Shown here one piece after another: positions 43,669 to 52,556 of a stretch of 64,000 nt of DNA. The DNA lies in contig CALJDU010000019.1 in the NCBI GenBank assembly GCA_938024995.1, forward strand, positions 1 to 64,000, given 5' to 3'. Each line of letters starts with the position of its first letter. The first letter of the stretch is position 1. The notes under the pieces were generated by a model. It was not told the origin of the DNA and did not search any database. It saw only the letters and a program-made list of their open reading frames with translations. The position numbers and the translations under genes were made by a program. The stretch comes from an uncultured bacterium. Its GTDB lineage: Bacteria; Myxococcota_A; Polyangia; Polyangiales; Houyiibacteriaceae.

Positions 43669-45992
43669 ACCGCGTCCTCCTCTTCGCGCTCACCGCTGCG
43701 CTCAGCGCCACCTCGACCGTCGCGTCGGCGCAGATCACGCGCGGACCCTTCCTACAGATCGCCGCGGACGATGAGGTGACCGTCGTCTGGCGAACCGAGA
43801 CCCCCGGGCCGAGCGTCGTTTGCTACGGGACCACCATGGCGTCGCTTGGGCGACGCGCGACGGGACCCATGGGGAGGCAGCACGAGGTGCGCGTGACGGG
43901 GCTCACCGCAGGCACGCGCTACTTCTACGCGGTCGGCTCGGGCGCTTGTCCCATGCCGGGCGACGCGGAGCACACCTTCCGCGCGTCACCGGAGCCAGGG
44001 TCGACCGACGGGTTTCGCGTATGGGTGGTCGGCGACTCGGGCAACGGGAGCTCTCGTCAACGCGCGGTCCGTGACGCCATGGTGGAATACGCCGGCCGCC
44101 AGCCCCCCGATCTCTTCTTGCACGTGGGCGACATGGCTTACAGCGACGGCACGGAGTCGGAGTTCGATCGGAACTTCTACGCGATCTACGAGGAGATCTT
44201 GTTCGACACTCCGATCTGGCCCGCGATGGGGAATCACGAAGGGTTGAGCAGCAACTCGGTGATGCAGACCGGCCCCTACTACGACGGCTACGTCTTGCCG
44301 ACGGACGGTGCGGCCGGAGGAGCCGTGAGCGGGACCGAGGCCTACTACTCCTTCGACTACGCGAACGCGCACTTCATCGTCCTCGATTCCCATCAGATCC
44401 CGAGGAACCGAGCGACCCTGGATCCGATGATGACCTGGGTCCGTGAAGACATCATGGAGAGCGATGCCGATTGGCTCATCGCGTACTGGCACCACCCACC
44501 CTATACGAAGGGATCACACGATTCGGATCGCGAGGGAGACCTCGAGCGGATGCGTGAGGACGTCATGCCGACCTTGGATGAACTCGGGGTCGACATCATT
44601 TTTACGGGTCACAGTCACATCTACGAGCGCTCGTTTCTCGTCCACGGCGCCTACGACACGCCCACAACCGCGGGCGGTCACATCCTTGACTCGGGAGACG
44701 GGCAGCTCGCGGGAGACGGCGCGTACAACGCTCTCGGCGACGGCACGGTTCACGCGGTGGTGGGTCACGGGGGCGCCGGCGTGGGCGGAACCGGAGACCA
44801 CCCGCTGATGTTCTTCAGCGAGCTCGCGAACGGCTCGTGTTTGATCGATATCAACGGTGGCTCGCTCACGCTCAAGAACGTGCGCAGCGATGGCGTTGAG
44901 ACGGACCAGGTGACGCTGGTGCGCGAGGACGGAATCTTCTTGAGCGCGCCCAGCGGCGGCGAGACTTTTCTCGCGGGTTCACCGATCGACATCGTGTGGA
45001 CCTCCGTCGGCCTGAGCGGAGAGGTCATCATCGACTACTCGCTGGACGGTGGCGAGAGCTACACCCGGATCGCGCGAACGACCGACGATGGACTCTTTAC
45101 GTGGGAGAGCCCTCCGTACGTCAGCGAGCGGGTTCGCGTTCGTGTTCGTGTCGGCGAGGCCCGCGATGAGTCCGCGAACTTTGCGCTGAGCAGCCGCAGC
45201 ATGGAGGTCGTCATTCCTTTCGGCGCGGAGTACGGCTACCTGGAGAGCGCGCCCCCGGCAGACTGGACCACGTCGCTCGGAGGCTGGGAACGGGGACGCG
45301 CCCAGCTCGGCTACGGCGACGGGGACGAGGTCACGCTGCTCACGGACGAGGACCCCAACATCCCGAGCGTCTACTTTCAGCGCGCCTTCGAACTGACGGG
45401 GACGGTCCTGGAGGCAGAAGGAACGGTTCTCTTTGACGACGGCACGGTCGTGTACATCAATGGCGTCGAGGTCTTCCGCGAGAACATCGACGACACTGCG
45501 CACGGCGCGTTCGCCAGCGGGACCTCGGGCGACAACGCGACCGGGACGTTCGCGATCGACTTGGGGGCCAGCCCGTTCATCGAGGGCGAGAACATCGTCG
45601 CGGTCGTCGTGAAGCAGTCGAGCGGCGGCTCGAGCGATCTCTCGTTTGACCTTCAGCTCGCGATGACGATCGAAGTCGAGACAGAGGAACCTCCCGCACC
45701 CGACGCCGGTACGGACGCCGGTATGGATGCGGGAACGGATGCGGGAACGGACGCCGCAACCGACGCCGCAACCGACGCCGCACCAGACGCCGGAACCGAC
45801 GCCATGGATGTTGGAACGGACGCAGCAACCGATGTCGGAACGGACACCAGTGTGGATACCGCGCGCTCCGGCGGGAGCTCCGACTCCGAGATTTCGGGAG
45901 GTTGCTCGTGTCGCGTCGCGCACCCGGGCTCGGCGTTTCCGCTCGTGTGGACGCTCGTCCTACTGTTCCGCCGGAGAAGCGCACAACACTGA
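43665..45992 (+). CDS. Purple-acid-phosphatase-like metallophosphoesterase, secreted, MYXO-CTERM tail (775 aa)
   Basis: Signal peptide cleaved near ASA (about residue 22). A fibronectin/PAP N-domain (about 25-110, ending YFYAVGSG) leads into the dimetal phosphoesterase: VVGDSGNG, HVGDMAYSDG, AMGNHEG, YWHHPPY and GHSHIYER, the standard ligands in order. Additional beta domains follow (about 430-650). An Asp/Ala/Thr linker (DAGTDAATDAATDAAPDAG) precedes the C-terminus GGCSCRVAHPGSAF, a helix and an Arg run, as in MYXO-CTERM proteins. It likely releases phosphate from organic esters outside the cell. The upstream TPR gene is translationally coupled. Confidence 0.85.
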   Translation: MNRVLLFALTAALSATSTVASAQITRGPFLQIAADDEVTVVWRTETPGPSVVCYGTTMASLGRRATGPMGRQHEVRVTGLTAGTRYFYAVGSGACPMPGDAEHTFRASPEPGSTDGFRVWVVGDSGNGSSRQRAVRDAMVEYAGRQPPDLFLHVGDMAYSDGTESEFDRNFYAIYEEILFDTPIWPAMGNHEGLSSNSVMQTGPYYDGYVLPTDGAAGGAVSGTEAYYSFDYANAHFIVLDSHQIPRNRATLDPMMTWVREDIMESDADWLIAYWHHPPYTKGSHDSDREGDLERMREDVMPTLDELGVDIIFTGHSHIYERSFLVHGAYDTPTTAGGHILDSGDGQLAGDGAYNALGDGTVHAVVGHGGAGVGGTGDHPLMFFSELANGSCLIDINGGSLTLKNVRSDGVETDQVTLVREDGIFLSAPSGGETFLAGSPIDIVWTSVGLSGEVIIDYSLDGGESYTRIARTTDDGLFTWESPPYVSERVRVRVRVGEARDESANFALSSRSMEVVIPFGAEYGYLESAPPADWTTSLGGWERGRAQLGYGDGDEVTLLTDEDPNIPSVYFQRAFELTGTVLEAEGTVLFDDGTVVYINGVEVFRENIDDTAHGAFASGTSGDNATGTFAIDLGASPFIEGENIVAVVVKQSSGGSSDLSFDLQLAMTIEVETEEPPAPDAGTDAGMDAGTDAGTDAATDAATDAAPDAGTDAMDVGTDAATDVGTDTSVDTARSGGSSDSEISGGCSCRVAHPGSAFPLVWTLVLLFRRRSAQH

Positions 45993-46164
45993 AATGACGC
46001 TTTGTCGGTGCTCGGAACGGGGTTTCGGGGCCTTGAGCCCACGAACTTGGGGACGTGGGTCGACAATTTCTGCTCGTTTGGTATGTCGGCGGGGCGGAAC
46101 TGGCGGATACGCGTAGGCGGCCTTAGGTTCCAGCCTCCCGATTGGGAGAAGGAGAGACCCAGGT

Positions 46165-46449
46165 TTGGCAAAACGACGACCAGGAGGCGCGCGCCGTAAG
46201 AAGAAGCGCCGCTTCGACCGCGACACATCGAACAAGCGTGACGATCACGTCAAAGTGGAGGGGACCATCACGAACGTGTTCGCTGGTGGCCAGTTCGAGG
46301 TGACCACGGATACCGAGGCGGTTGTCCGCGCTCAGCTCTGTGGCCGCATGCGCAAGTTCCGCATCCGCGTGATTCTTGGCGACCGAGTGACGGTCGCGCT
46401 CAGTCCCTACGATCTGACCCACGGGATGATCGTCTTCCGTTCGAAATAG
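46165..46449 (+). CDS. infA: Translation initiation factor IF-1 with basic N-terminal extension
   Basis: IF-1 binds the A site of the 30S subunit during initiation. Residues ~28-94 match the S1-fold IF-1: VEGTITNVFAGGQFEVTT, LCGRMRKFRIRVILGDRVTV and LSPYDLTHGMIVFRSK. Bacterial IF-1 is normally about 72 aa. Here ~22 extra basic residues (KRRPGGARRKKKRRFDRD) precede it. The start is a TTG at 46165, after a GGAGAAGGAGAG ribosome site with slightly long spacing. A second IF-1 may exist elsewhere in the genome. Confidence 0.88.
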   Translation: MAKRRPGGARRKKKRRFDRDTSNKRDDHVKVEGTITNVFAGGQFEVTTDTEAVVRAQLCGRMRKFRIRVILGDRVTVALSPYDLTHGMIVFRSK

Positions 46450-46533
46450 TCTCTTCTTCGGAGGGTCTTGTCGGAGCTGTCGGCGACCCTCGGTCACACC
46501 GCGTACGTCGATGCGCCCGTCGACTTGGGGAGG

Positions 46534-47250
46534 TCAGGGACGGGTGGCGACGACGACGATGGCTCTCGCGAATGGCGCGGGCATGACGTTTCGGTGCGCC
46601 TCCACTTTGAAGCCGCGTTGCTCAAGGTGTCGCGTGGCGCCGTCCACGAGGAACGTCAGGTAGTACATAATGAACTCCGGTTTCAAGACGGCGTTGCGCA
46701 CGCGCATCACGCCATTGAAACCGCGCGCCATCCACCACGTGGGGCTCAGGACAGAGGGCATCGCGGACGTGACGAAAACGAAGCGACCGCCCGGGCGGAG
46801 CGCGCGGTAGACCTGGTCGACGAAGCGAGGCTCGTCCCGTTCCAAGACATGGCCGAACGCGCCGTAACAGGTCGCGACGTCGAACTCTTCGTGAAAGGGG
46901 AGGGAGAGCGCGTCACCTCGCACGAAGCGGACGCGTGAGGCCTCCTCGGGCGGGAGGCGGCGGGCGGCTTCGACCAACATCCCGCGGCTGCGATCGATGC
47001 CGACGACTTCGTCGCAGTGCGGCAAGAGCGAGCGAAGCCCGGCGCCGGTTCCGCAACAGAGATCAATCCCGCGCGCTCCCTTTCCATAGAACGCCGCGGA
47101 CACCTCTACGATCTTGTCGGGCGTCCGGAACGGGGTGAGATCGAACTTCGGCGCGAGCAGGTCGTAGCCTCGGTCGGTCGAGGCGAGCGCCTGTTCGGCG
47201 AGCTCAAAGAGGGTCGGGCCGTCACGATGAAACACATCCTCACTGTACAC
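46534..47250 (-). CDS. Class I SAM-dependent methyltransferase (238 aa)
   Basis: A Rossmann-like methyltransferase: motif I IDLCCGTGAGL (about 63-73) binds AdoMet, VVGIDRSRGMLVEAA holds the acidic ribose contact, and FVRGDALSLPF plus ALRPGGRFVFV complete the core. The start is GTG at 47250. The substrate is unknown; the hydrophobic C-terminal part (FNGVMRVRNAVLKPEF) would shape the acceptor site. It is divergent from a lipoprotein gene 35 bases away. Confidence 0.8.
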   Translation of the reverse strand: MYSEDVFHRDGPTLFELAEQALASTDRGYDLLAPKFDLTPFRTPDKIVEVSAAFYGKGARGIDLCCGTGAGLRSLLPHCDEVVGIDRSRGMLVEAARRLPPEEASRVRFVRGDALSLPFHEEFDVATCYGAFGHVLERDEPRFVDQVYRALRPGGRFVFVTSAMPSVLSPTWWMARGFNGVMRVRNAVLKPEFIMYYLTFLVDGATRHLEQRGFKVEAHRNVMPAPFARAIVVVATRP

Positions 47251-47285
47251 GTTGCTCTCAGGGGCTGATCCGATACGCTACCGCC

Positions 47286-47738
47286 ATGGCGAAGCTGACC
47301 CCATTTCCCAGCGTCCCCCCGCTGACGCGCTTGAAAGGGAAGGCAAAGGCGACCGCGGCGGTCGCGACGCTCTCGCTGGGGGTCGCCATCGGCGGCTGTT
47401 CGACCCGCGACGTCGACTCACCGACGGATACGTTCGTGCCTCCCATGCCCGACGCTTCTGGGAGCGACGCGAGCGACGCGGAGCCACCGATGCCGCCGCC
47501 GATGCCGTCACCGGACGCAGAGCCACCGATGCCGCCGCCGATGCCGTCACCGGATGCAGGGGACGACGACGCAGAGCCACCGATGCCGCCGCCGATGCCG
47601 TCACCGGACGCAGGGGACGACGACGCAGAGCCACCGATGCCGCCGCCGATGCCGCCACCGGACGCAGGGGACGACGCGAGCGACGCAGTGCCACCGATGC
47701 CGCCACCGATGCCGCCACCGCCGATGCCCGCGCCGTAG
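47286..47738 (+). CDS. Small lipoprotein with Pro/Met/Asp tandem repeats (150 aa)
   Basis: Lipoprotein signal with IGGC, Cys38 being the likely lipidated residue, preceded by a long basic region. The mature protein is almost entirely tandem units of the type DAEPPMPPPMPSP joined by DAGDDD. The DNA repeats between 47475 and 47710 with a roughly 50-bp period. It is intrinsically disordered and acidic. It is followed 18 bases later by a JmjC/cupin-8 oxygenase gene, so it could be that enzyme's substrate. The minus-strand Gly-rich frame across the same repeat is a shadow of it. Confidence 0.65.
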   Translation: MAKLTPFPSVPPLTRLKGKAKATAAVATLSLGVAIGGCSTRDVDSPTDTFVPPMPDASGSDASDAEPPMPPPMPSPDAEPPMPPPMPSPDAGDDDAEPPMPPPMPSPDAGDDDAEPPMPPPMPPPDAGDDASDAVPPMPPPMPPPPMPAP

Positions 47739-47756
47739 CTTCCGCGAGGTCGCCGC

Positions 47757-48815
47757 ATGAGTTCGAAGAAGCGGAAGAAGAAAAGGAAGGCGTCTACTGC
47801 AGCGTCGGTGGACGTGTCAGCGCGCTGGCGGGTCTGGATCGCGGAGAACCTTCTTCGCGGCGCGACCGGAGACATGATCGTCGAGGGCCTCGTGTCGCAA
47901 GGCGTGCCGGCCAAGCTCGCTGAACGTGCGCTCGCGGAGACGATCCGAGAGCCGAGCTACGCTGCCGCGCGAGAAACCGCGCTTGAGCTACGTCAGCTTA
48001 AGCAGATGGTGCATCTGCAACGCGATCTCTCGCGGCACACGTCCATCGTTGAGCGGCGACGTGATCTCAGCGTCGAGGATTTCTATCGCTCGTACTACGC
48101 GATGAACACGCCGGTGATCCTCGAGGGCTTCTTTGACGATTGGCCCGCGCGAGCCTGGACGCCCGCGCGGCTCGCGGAGCTGCTCGGTGACACCGAGGTC
48201 GCGATCACAGACGGTCGCGAGGCGGATCCGGACTACGACATGCGCGCCGCCGAACACACGCGTCCCACCGCGATGCGCGAGCTGGTCGATCGCGTCCTCG
48301 CGGTCGACGGGGAGTCCAACGACTTCTACCTCGTCGCCAACAACCGAAACCTGGAGCGAGACACGCTCTCGCTCCTCTTCGACGAGATGCGCTTTGGGGA
48401 GACGATGCTCTCGGAGGAGAAGAGGGTCGGCGGGAGCGCGCTCTGGTTCGGGCCCGCAGGAACGGTGACGCCCCTGCATCACGACACCAGCAACATTCTC
48501 TTTCTGCAGGTGTACGGACGGAAGCGTTACCGGATGTACTCACCGTTCGAGATGGATCTCTTGCGCGACGCGCGCTCGATGTACGCGGGCTTCTCGCCGG
48601 AGGATGACCCCGAGCGCGCGGACCGTTGTGGTGAGCGGAGCTTCGTTCTCGACCCGGGCGACACGTTGTTCATCCCGGTTGGATGGTGGCATCACGTGCG
48701 CGCGCTGGACGTCGCGATCAGCCTCGCGTTCACCTGCTTCACCAAGCGCAATGCGTACGATTGGTACCGACCGCGTTCCGCGCGTCTGGGTCACAAGACG
48801 CCCCCGCGAAAGTAA
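47757..48815 (+). CDS. JmjC/cupin-8 family Fe(II)/2-oxoglutarate oxygenase (352 aa)
   Basis: Cytoplasmic, after a Lys/Arg-rich start (SSKKRKKKRKAST). The cupin-8 core is at about 115-330: VILEGFFDDWPARAWTPARL, then LHHDTSN (His ~241, Asp ~243 of the HxD iron triad) and GWWHHVRAL (third His ~311). NILFLQVYGRKRYRMYSP and LDPGDTLFIPVG are the expected cupin strands. Such enzymes hydroxylate protein side chains or other substrates. Here the closest candidate is the repeat lipoprotein encoded just upstream in the same orientation, which is inference. The N-terminal ~100 residues are helical. Confidence 0.8.
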   Translation: MSSKKRKKKRKASTAASVDVSARWRVWIAENLLRGATGDMIVEGLVSQGVPAKLAERALAETIREPSYAAARETALELRQLKQMVHLQRDLSRHTSIVERRRDLSVEDFYRSYYAMNTPVILEGFFDDWPARAWTPARLAELLGDTEVAITDGREADPDYDMRAAEHTRPTAMRELVDRVLAVDGESNDFYLVANNRNLERDTLSLLFDEMRFGETMLSEEKRVGGSALWFGPAGTVTPLHHDTSNILFLQVYGRKRYRMYSPFEMDLLRDARSMYAGFSPEDDPERADRCGERSFVLDPGDTLFIPVGWWHHVRALDVAISLAFTCFTKRNAYDWYRPRSARLGHKTPPRK

Positions 48816-48816
48816 G

Positions 48817-48839
48817 CGCTGAGCAGGCAGCTGCTAGCG
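48817..48839. terminator. Hairpin at a convergent gene junction
   Basis: CGCTGAGCAG (48817-48826) pairs with CTGCTAGCG (48831-48839) with one bulge, loop GCAG. It spans the short gap between the oxygenase stop and the facing peroxiredoxin stop. No U-run. Confidence 0.4.
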
Positions 48840-49289
48840 AAGCCGCTTCACGACCGCGAGCGCCTCGCTCACGTGCTTGGTCGCCATGATCTGCGAACGG
48901 AAGCGGTGCTGGACGACTCCCTCACGATCGATCACGAAGGTCTCGCGGCCCGGTAGAACCCCGAGCGACTTCTTCACGCCGTACGCTTTGCGCATCGCGC
49001 CGTCATCATCGCTGATCAGCAAGAACGGCAGACGGTGGTTCTCCGCGAATCCGCGGTGCGTCGCCTCGTTGTCTTGGCTGACCCCAATGACGACCGCTCC
49101 GGCCGCGACGAAATCTTCGTAGTCATCGCGGAACTTGCAGGCCTGGACGGTGCAGCCAGGCGTCTCATCCTTCGGATAGAAGTAGAGGACGACCGCCTTG
49201 TCGCCACGGAAGTCCGCGAGCCGAACTGGCTCCCCGTGTTGATCACGCTTTTCGAAGAGCGGGGCGGCGCCACCGATGGAGAGAGTCAT
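48834..49289 (-). CDS. bcp: Thioredoxin-dependent thiol peroxidase (Bcp/PrxQ type)
   Basis: Reduces hydrogen and organic peroxides in the cytoplasm with thioredoxin. It has the expected YFYPKDETPGCTVQACKFR, with peroxidatic Cys46 and resolving Cys51 five residues later (the Bcp/PrxQ spacing). VIGVSQDNEATHRGFAENHR and GVLPGRETFVIDREG follow the family. The 151-aa length is normal. Start at ATG 49289. The 340 bp upstream (49290-49629) is AT-richer than average and appears gene-free apart from its likely promoter. Confidence 0.92.
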   Translation of the reverse strand: MTLSIGGAAPLFEKRDQHGEPVRLADFRGDKAVVLYFYPKDETPGCTVQACKFRDDYEDFVAAGAVVIGVSQDNEATHRGFAENHRLPFLLISDDDGAMRKAYGVKKSLGVLPGRETFVIDREGVVQHRFRSQIMATKHVSEALAVVKRLR

Positions 49290-49629
49290 GAGAACGCTCT
49301 ATCAGGGCGGCTGAGGCATGACCACCAGCCCAAACAGGCCGAGAAAGCGCGAATCTTATGTCATCCCTGCGGGTCTATTCGCTCACTCAGTTTGTAAGCC
49401 GAAATACGTACCGTGAAAACCGCCATGTCCTTGAAATGGGGTGGTTGTACAAAAGATCGGGAATCTTCGTATTTCTGCGGTTTCATAGAGGGTGTGGACC
49501 CACACGCCGTAGGAGAAGAACCACATTTCACCTTGATGGGCGATAAAATAGCTGGCAAAGAGCGCGGCATAGCTGATGCAAATCTTCAGCGGGAGCGGCG
49601 TGGTCTCTCACCCGTTCAGGAGAGTTATT
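49290..49629. other. AT-rich intergenic region, no gene seen
   Basis: This gap between the divergent peroxiredoxin and lipoprotein genes is much richer in A and T than neighbouring DNA. It probably contains both promoters. Short open frames through it (for example 49413-49724 on plus) lack known domains and are not convincing genes. A sigma54-type TGGCA...GC element was looked for near 49550 but has wrong spacing. Confidence 0.4.
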
Positions 49630-50040
49630 ATGTTTCGTACAAGCCTTTTTACCAGTGTTCTTCTCGGCCTCGGCCTCTCAATGGGTTGCGCCACCACCGC
49701 GCCGCCTCACCCGGAGCACGCTGAGCACGCCCGGCAAGCGCAGCTCTCCGCGGAAGCAGAGCGGACCCGCCGCGAGGAAGCCGAGCTTGCCCACGTTGAG
49801 CGCGAGGTCATGGTTCGTGAAGAGATCGAGGCGGTCTGCCGACAAGATGGCGCGGCCTGCGAGACGCTTCGCAAGCGAGAGGTTCTCCGCGTATGCGCGC
49901 ACGAGAACGCCGCGTGCGACATCCGCGAGTTGATGCTTGGGCCGTCGGCTCCCGCCGTGAACCAGGATCAGCACAACCAAGAAAACATGGGGCTCACCGC
50001 GGATGGTGGCGCGGTCGGACCCGTCGCGACTGCGGAGTAG
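49630..50040 (+). CDS. Small lipoprotein (136 aa)
   Basis: The ATG at 49630 follows AGGAGAG (49618-49624). The signal ends at LSMGC with Cys20 as the lipid site. The mature part is a helical, Glu/Arg/His/Ala-rich coiled-coil-like stretch (EHARQAQLSAEAERTRREEA) with several cysteines (AVCRQDGAACETLR, VCAHENAACDIREL) that could disulfide-bond. No enzyme motif. The longer frame starting at 49576 lacks a signal. Function unknown; perhaps a periplasmic or outer-membrane structural lipoprotein. Confidence 0.7.
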   Translation: MFRTSLFTSVLLGLGLSMGCATTAPPHPEHAEHARQAQLSAEAERTRREEAELAHVEREVMVREEIEAVCRQDGAACETLRKREVLRVCAHENAACDIRELMLGPSAPAVNQDQHNQENMGLTADGGAVGPVATAE

Positions 50041-50072
50041 CGAGCGCGGGTCGACCTGACCCATTGAAGAGA

Positions 50073-52484
50073 TCAGTAGAGCGGAGCGAAGAGCAGGTCG
50101 ACGTCGTCTTCTTGCAACTTCGCTCCCCCTGACTCGCCGCCGAGGACGCCTTCTGCGAGCGCGCGCTTCTTTCGCTGAAGCAGCAACATCCGCTCCTCCA
50201 CGCTCCCGGCGATGATCAAGTTGTGAACGAAGACCGGTCGCTTCTGCCCGATGCGGTACGCGCGGTCCGTCGCCTGTGCTTGCGTCGTGGGGTTCCACCA
50301 AGGGTCGTAGTGGATGACCGTGTCCGCGCTCGTCAGGTTCAGCCCGGTCCCGCCCGCCTTGAGACTGATCAAGAAGACATCGGCGTCACCGCGCTCAAAA
50401 CGATCGCAGAGCCCTTGGCGGTCCTTCGAGGCGCCGGTGAGCGTGAGGTGCTTGATCCGGCGCTCCGACAGCCCCTGTGAGATGAGCCGGAGCATGCTGG
50501 TGAACTGAGAGAAGATGAGCGCGCGGTGGCCTTGGCTGAGCTGCGTCTCGAGGAGCGTCATGAGCTCTTCAAACTTGGCGCTCTTGCGGACGAAGCGGGC
50601 CGCGTCCATTCGCACCAATCGCGGGTCGCAGCAGACCTGGCGAAGCTTCGTGAGCGCGTCGAGGATCGTGATGGTCGACGCCGCGAACCCCTTTTTCGAG
50701 ATCATCTGGCGGACCTTCTGGTGCGCGCCCATCCGGATGCTCTCGTAGAGGTCTCGCTGCTTGCCCGAGATCTCGATCGGCCGGACCAGCTCCGTTTTGG
50801 GCGGGAGCTCCTTGGCGACGTCTCGCTTGAGGCGGCGGAGGATCTGCGGGCTGACCCGGTCGCGCAGCATCGCGAGCCGATCGTTGTCGGCGTAGCGCTC
50901 GATCGGCGTGCGGTAGCGCTCCTTGAAGGTGAGCTCGCTCCCGAGGAGATCGGGTGACGCGAACCGGAAGAGGGACCACAGCTCGCCAAGGTGGTTCTCG
51001 ATCGGGGTGCCCGAGAGGCAGAGCCGATGACGCGCGTCGAGCGCACAGCAAGCCGCGTTGGCTCGACTGCGCGCGTTCTTGATCGTCTGTGCCTCGTCGA
51101 GGACGACGTAATGAAGCGGCATCTCCGAGAAGAGCGCGAGGTCACGAATCAAGATCGGGTAGCTGGTGACGATGATGTCGCTGGTCCCGAGCCGAGACTG
51201 CGTCGCCCAGCGCTTGCCGCCGTGCCAGGCGTGCGTCGTGATGTGAGGCGCGAATTTCTGAAACTCGCGTACCCAGTTCTGTACCAGGCTGGTCGGCGCC
51301 ACGATCATCGACGGCAGGTCTGCGCGCCCCGCGTCCTTCTCCATCGCCAGGCACGCGATCGTCTGGAGCGTTTTTCCGAGCCCCATGTCGTCCGCGAGCA
51401 CGCCGCCGAGGTCATGTTCACGAAGGTGCTGGAGCCAGCCCACGCCCTCGCACTGATAGCCGCGGAGGGTCGCGCGCAGCCCTGGCGTGGGGTTCTCTGG
51501 AACGGGCTCCGCCTTCGTCCGCGCGCGCGGTTTGATGGTCTTGCGAACCTCTTCCGGATCATCCCATGTGAGGAGCGGGCCGTCGCTCTCGTCGAACGCG
51601 ATCTCGAGGCGATCCAGCGCGGTGGCGTCCTCGATCGGGAAGCGCAGGGTGGCTGCGTCGCGACCGTCGTAGAGCTCGACGACCGCTTGCATGACCGCGC
51701 GGAAACGATCGTGGGGAACCGCGAGGTGATGCGTGTCGCTCACCTTCACCGCGATCACCTTCTTGCTGCGCGCGAGGTCTTCCAAGCTGCGCCCTTTGCG
51801 GGTGGCGTCCAGGAACTCGAGCAACGTGGGCAGCAAGTTGATGCGCTTGCCGTCGATCTCCACGCCGAGCTCAAGCCCGAACCAATCCGGGCGCTCCTCG
51901 CTGGGGCTGACGTCTGCGTACCAGGGCGCCTCATCGTCGCGGACGACCTGGTAGGGGTAGTCCTTGTCGATCTCGACCTTCCAGCCGAGCTGCTCGAGCT
52001 GAGGCAAGACGTAGGCGGTGAAGCTGCAGCGCGTGTGCGCGTCCGGATCTGCGCTGACCAGGTAGTCCGCGTCGCAGTCGGGTGGGCAGCCCAGATCCTC
52101 CATGCACTCAAGATCGCTGACCCCGAAGCTCTCGATGACGAAGCGGGCCTGCCGCTCCGCTTGCCGGTGTCTCGGGACCGCCTCGATACCCATCTCAGAG
52201 GCCAAGAAGATGTGCTCGCTGAGGTCGTTCGCGCGAACCCGCTGGTGCTCGTAGTCGAAGCTGAGCGCGAGGAGCGGCGCCTCGACCTCCTCGTATTTGC
52301 CGAGCGTGTGCTGCACGACGACCTTGTCCGCGAAGAGCAAGACGTGCGGTCGCGGTTCGATGCGCGGCTCCGCGATGGGCGCAAAGGGCGCGACGGACGC
52401 GGGCGCGGGATCCTCGTTGGGACCCATTCGCTCGTCATTGGCCTCGAGGAGGTCCGCGTTGTCGTTCGCCGGGGCGGCGCTCAT
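50073..52484 (-). CDS. SNF2-family DEAD/DEAH helicase-like ATPase (803 aa)
   Basis: A nucleic-acid-dependent ATPase of the SNF2/RapA type. The C-terminal half carries LADDMGLGKTLQT (Walker A, about residue 365), SMIVAPTSLVQNW, VVLDEAQTIKN (Walker B variant DEAQ, about 462), CLSGTPIENHLGELWSLF and LKAGGTGLNLTSADTVIHYD with QATDRAYRIGQ, in standard order. The first ~330 residues are an acidic N-terminal domain with several cysteines (LECMEDLGCPPDCDADYL). This resembles the bacterial SNF2 group fused to SWIM-like or substrate-binding regions, but no zinc ligand set is clear. It likely remodels protein-DNA or RNA polymerase complexes. Start at ATG 52484. Confidence 0.9.
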   Translation of the reverse strand: MSAAPANDNADLLEANDERMGPNEDPAPASVAPFAPIAEPRIEPRPHVLLFADKVVVQHTLGKYEEVEAPLLALSFDYEHQRVRANDLSEHIFLASEMGIEAVPRHRQAERQARFVIESFGVSDLECMEDLGCPPDCDADYLVSADPDAHTRCSFTAYVLPQLEQLGWKVEIDKDYPYQVVRDDEAPWYADVSPSEERPDWFGLELGVEIDGKRINLLPTLLEFLDATRKGRSLEDLARSKKVIAVKVSDTHHLAVPHDRFRAVMQAVVELYDGRDAATLRFPIEDATALDRLEIAFDESDGPLLTWDDPEEVRKTIKPRARTKAEPVPENPTPGLRATLRGYQCEGVGWLQHLREHDLGGVLADDMGLGKTLQTIACLAMEKDAGRADLPSMIVAPTSLVQNWVREFQKFAPHITTHAWHGGKRWATQSRLGTSDIIVTSYPILIRDLALFSEMPLHYVVLDEAQTIKNARSRANAACCALDARHRLCLSGTPIENHLGELWSLFRFASPDLLGSELTFKERYRTPIERYADNDRLAMLRDRVSPQILRRLKRDVAKELPPKTELVRPIEISGKQRDLYESIRMGAHQKVRQMISKKGFAASTITILDALTKLRQVCCDPRLVRMDAARFVRKSAKFEELMTLLETQLSQGHRALIFSQFTSMLRLISQGLSERRIKHLTLTGASKDRQGLCDRFERGDADVFLISLKAGGTGLNLTSADTVIHYDPWWNPTTQAQATDRAYRIGQKRPVFVHNLIIAGSVEERMLLLQRKKRALAEGVLGGESGGAKLQEDDVDLLFAPLY

Positions 52485-52556
52485 CTGTGCGTTAGATCAA
52501 ACGGCACCTGATTCGTCCACGAGAAACGCACCTGGGATCGAAGGTGATGCGCGCGA

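Noticed and set aside
47258..47914. A long minus-strand Gly-rich open frame opposite the Pro-repeat lipoprotein
   Set aside because: It is created by the reverse complement of the CC-rich repeats, spans the ends of two real genes and has no signal or domain.
49550..49575. A possible sigma54 -24/-12 promoter (TGGCA...GC)
   Set aside because: The GG-to-GC spacing is wrong by at least one base.
49413..49724. A 103-codon plus-strand frame before the small lipoprotein
   Set aside because: It lies in an AT-rich promoter region, overlaps a better-supported lipoprotein in another frame and shows no domain.
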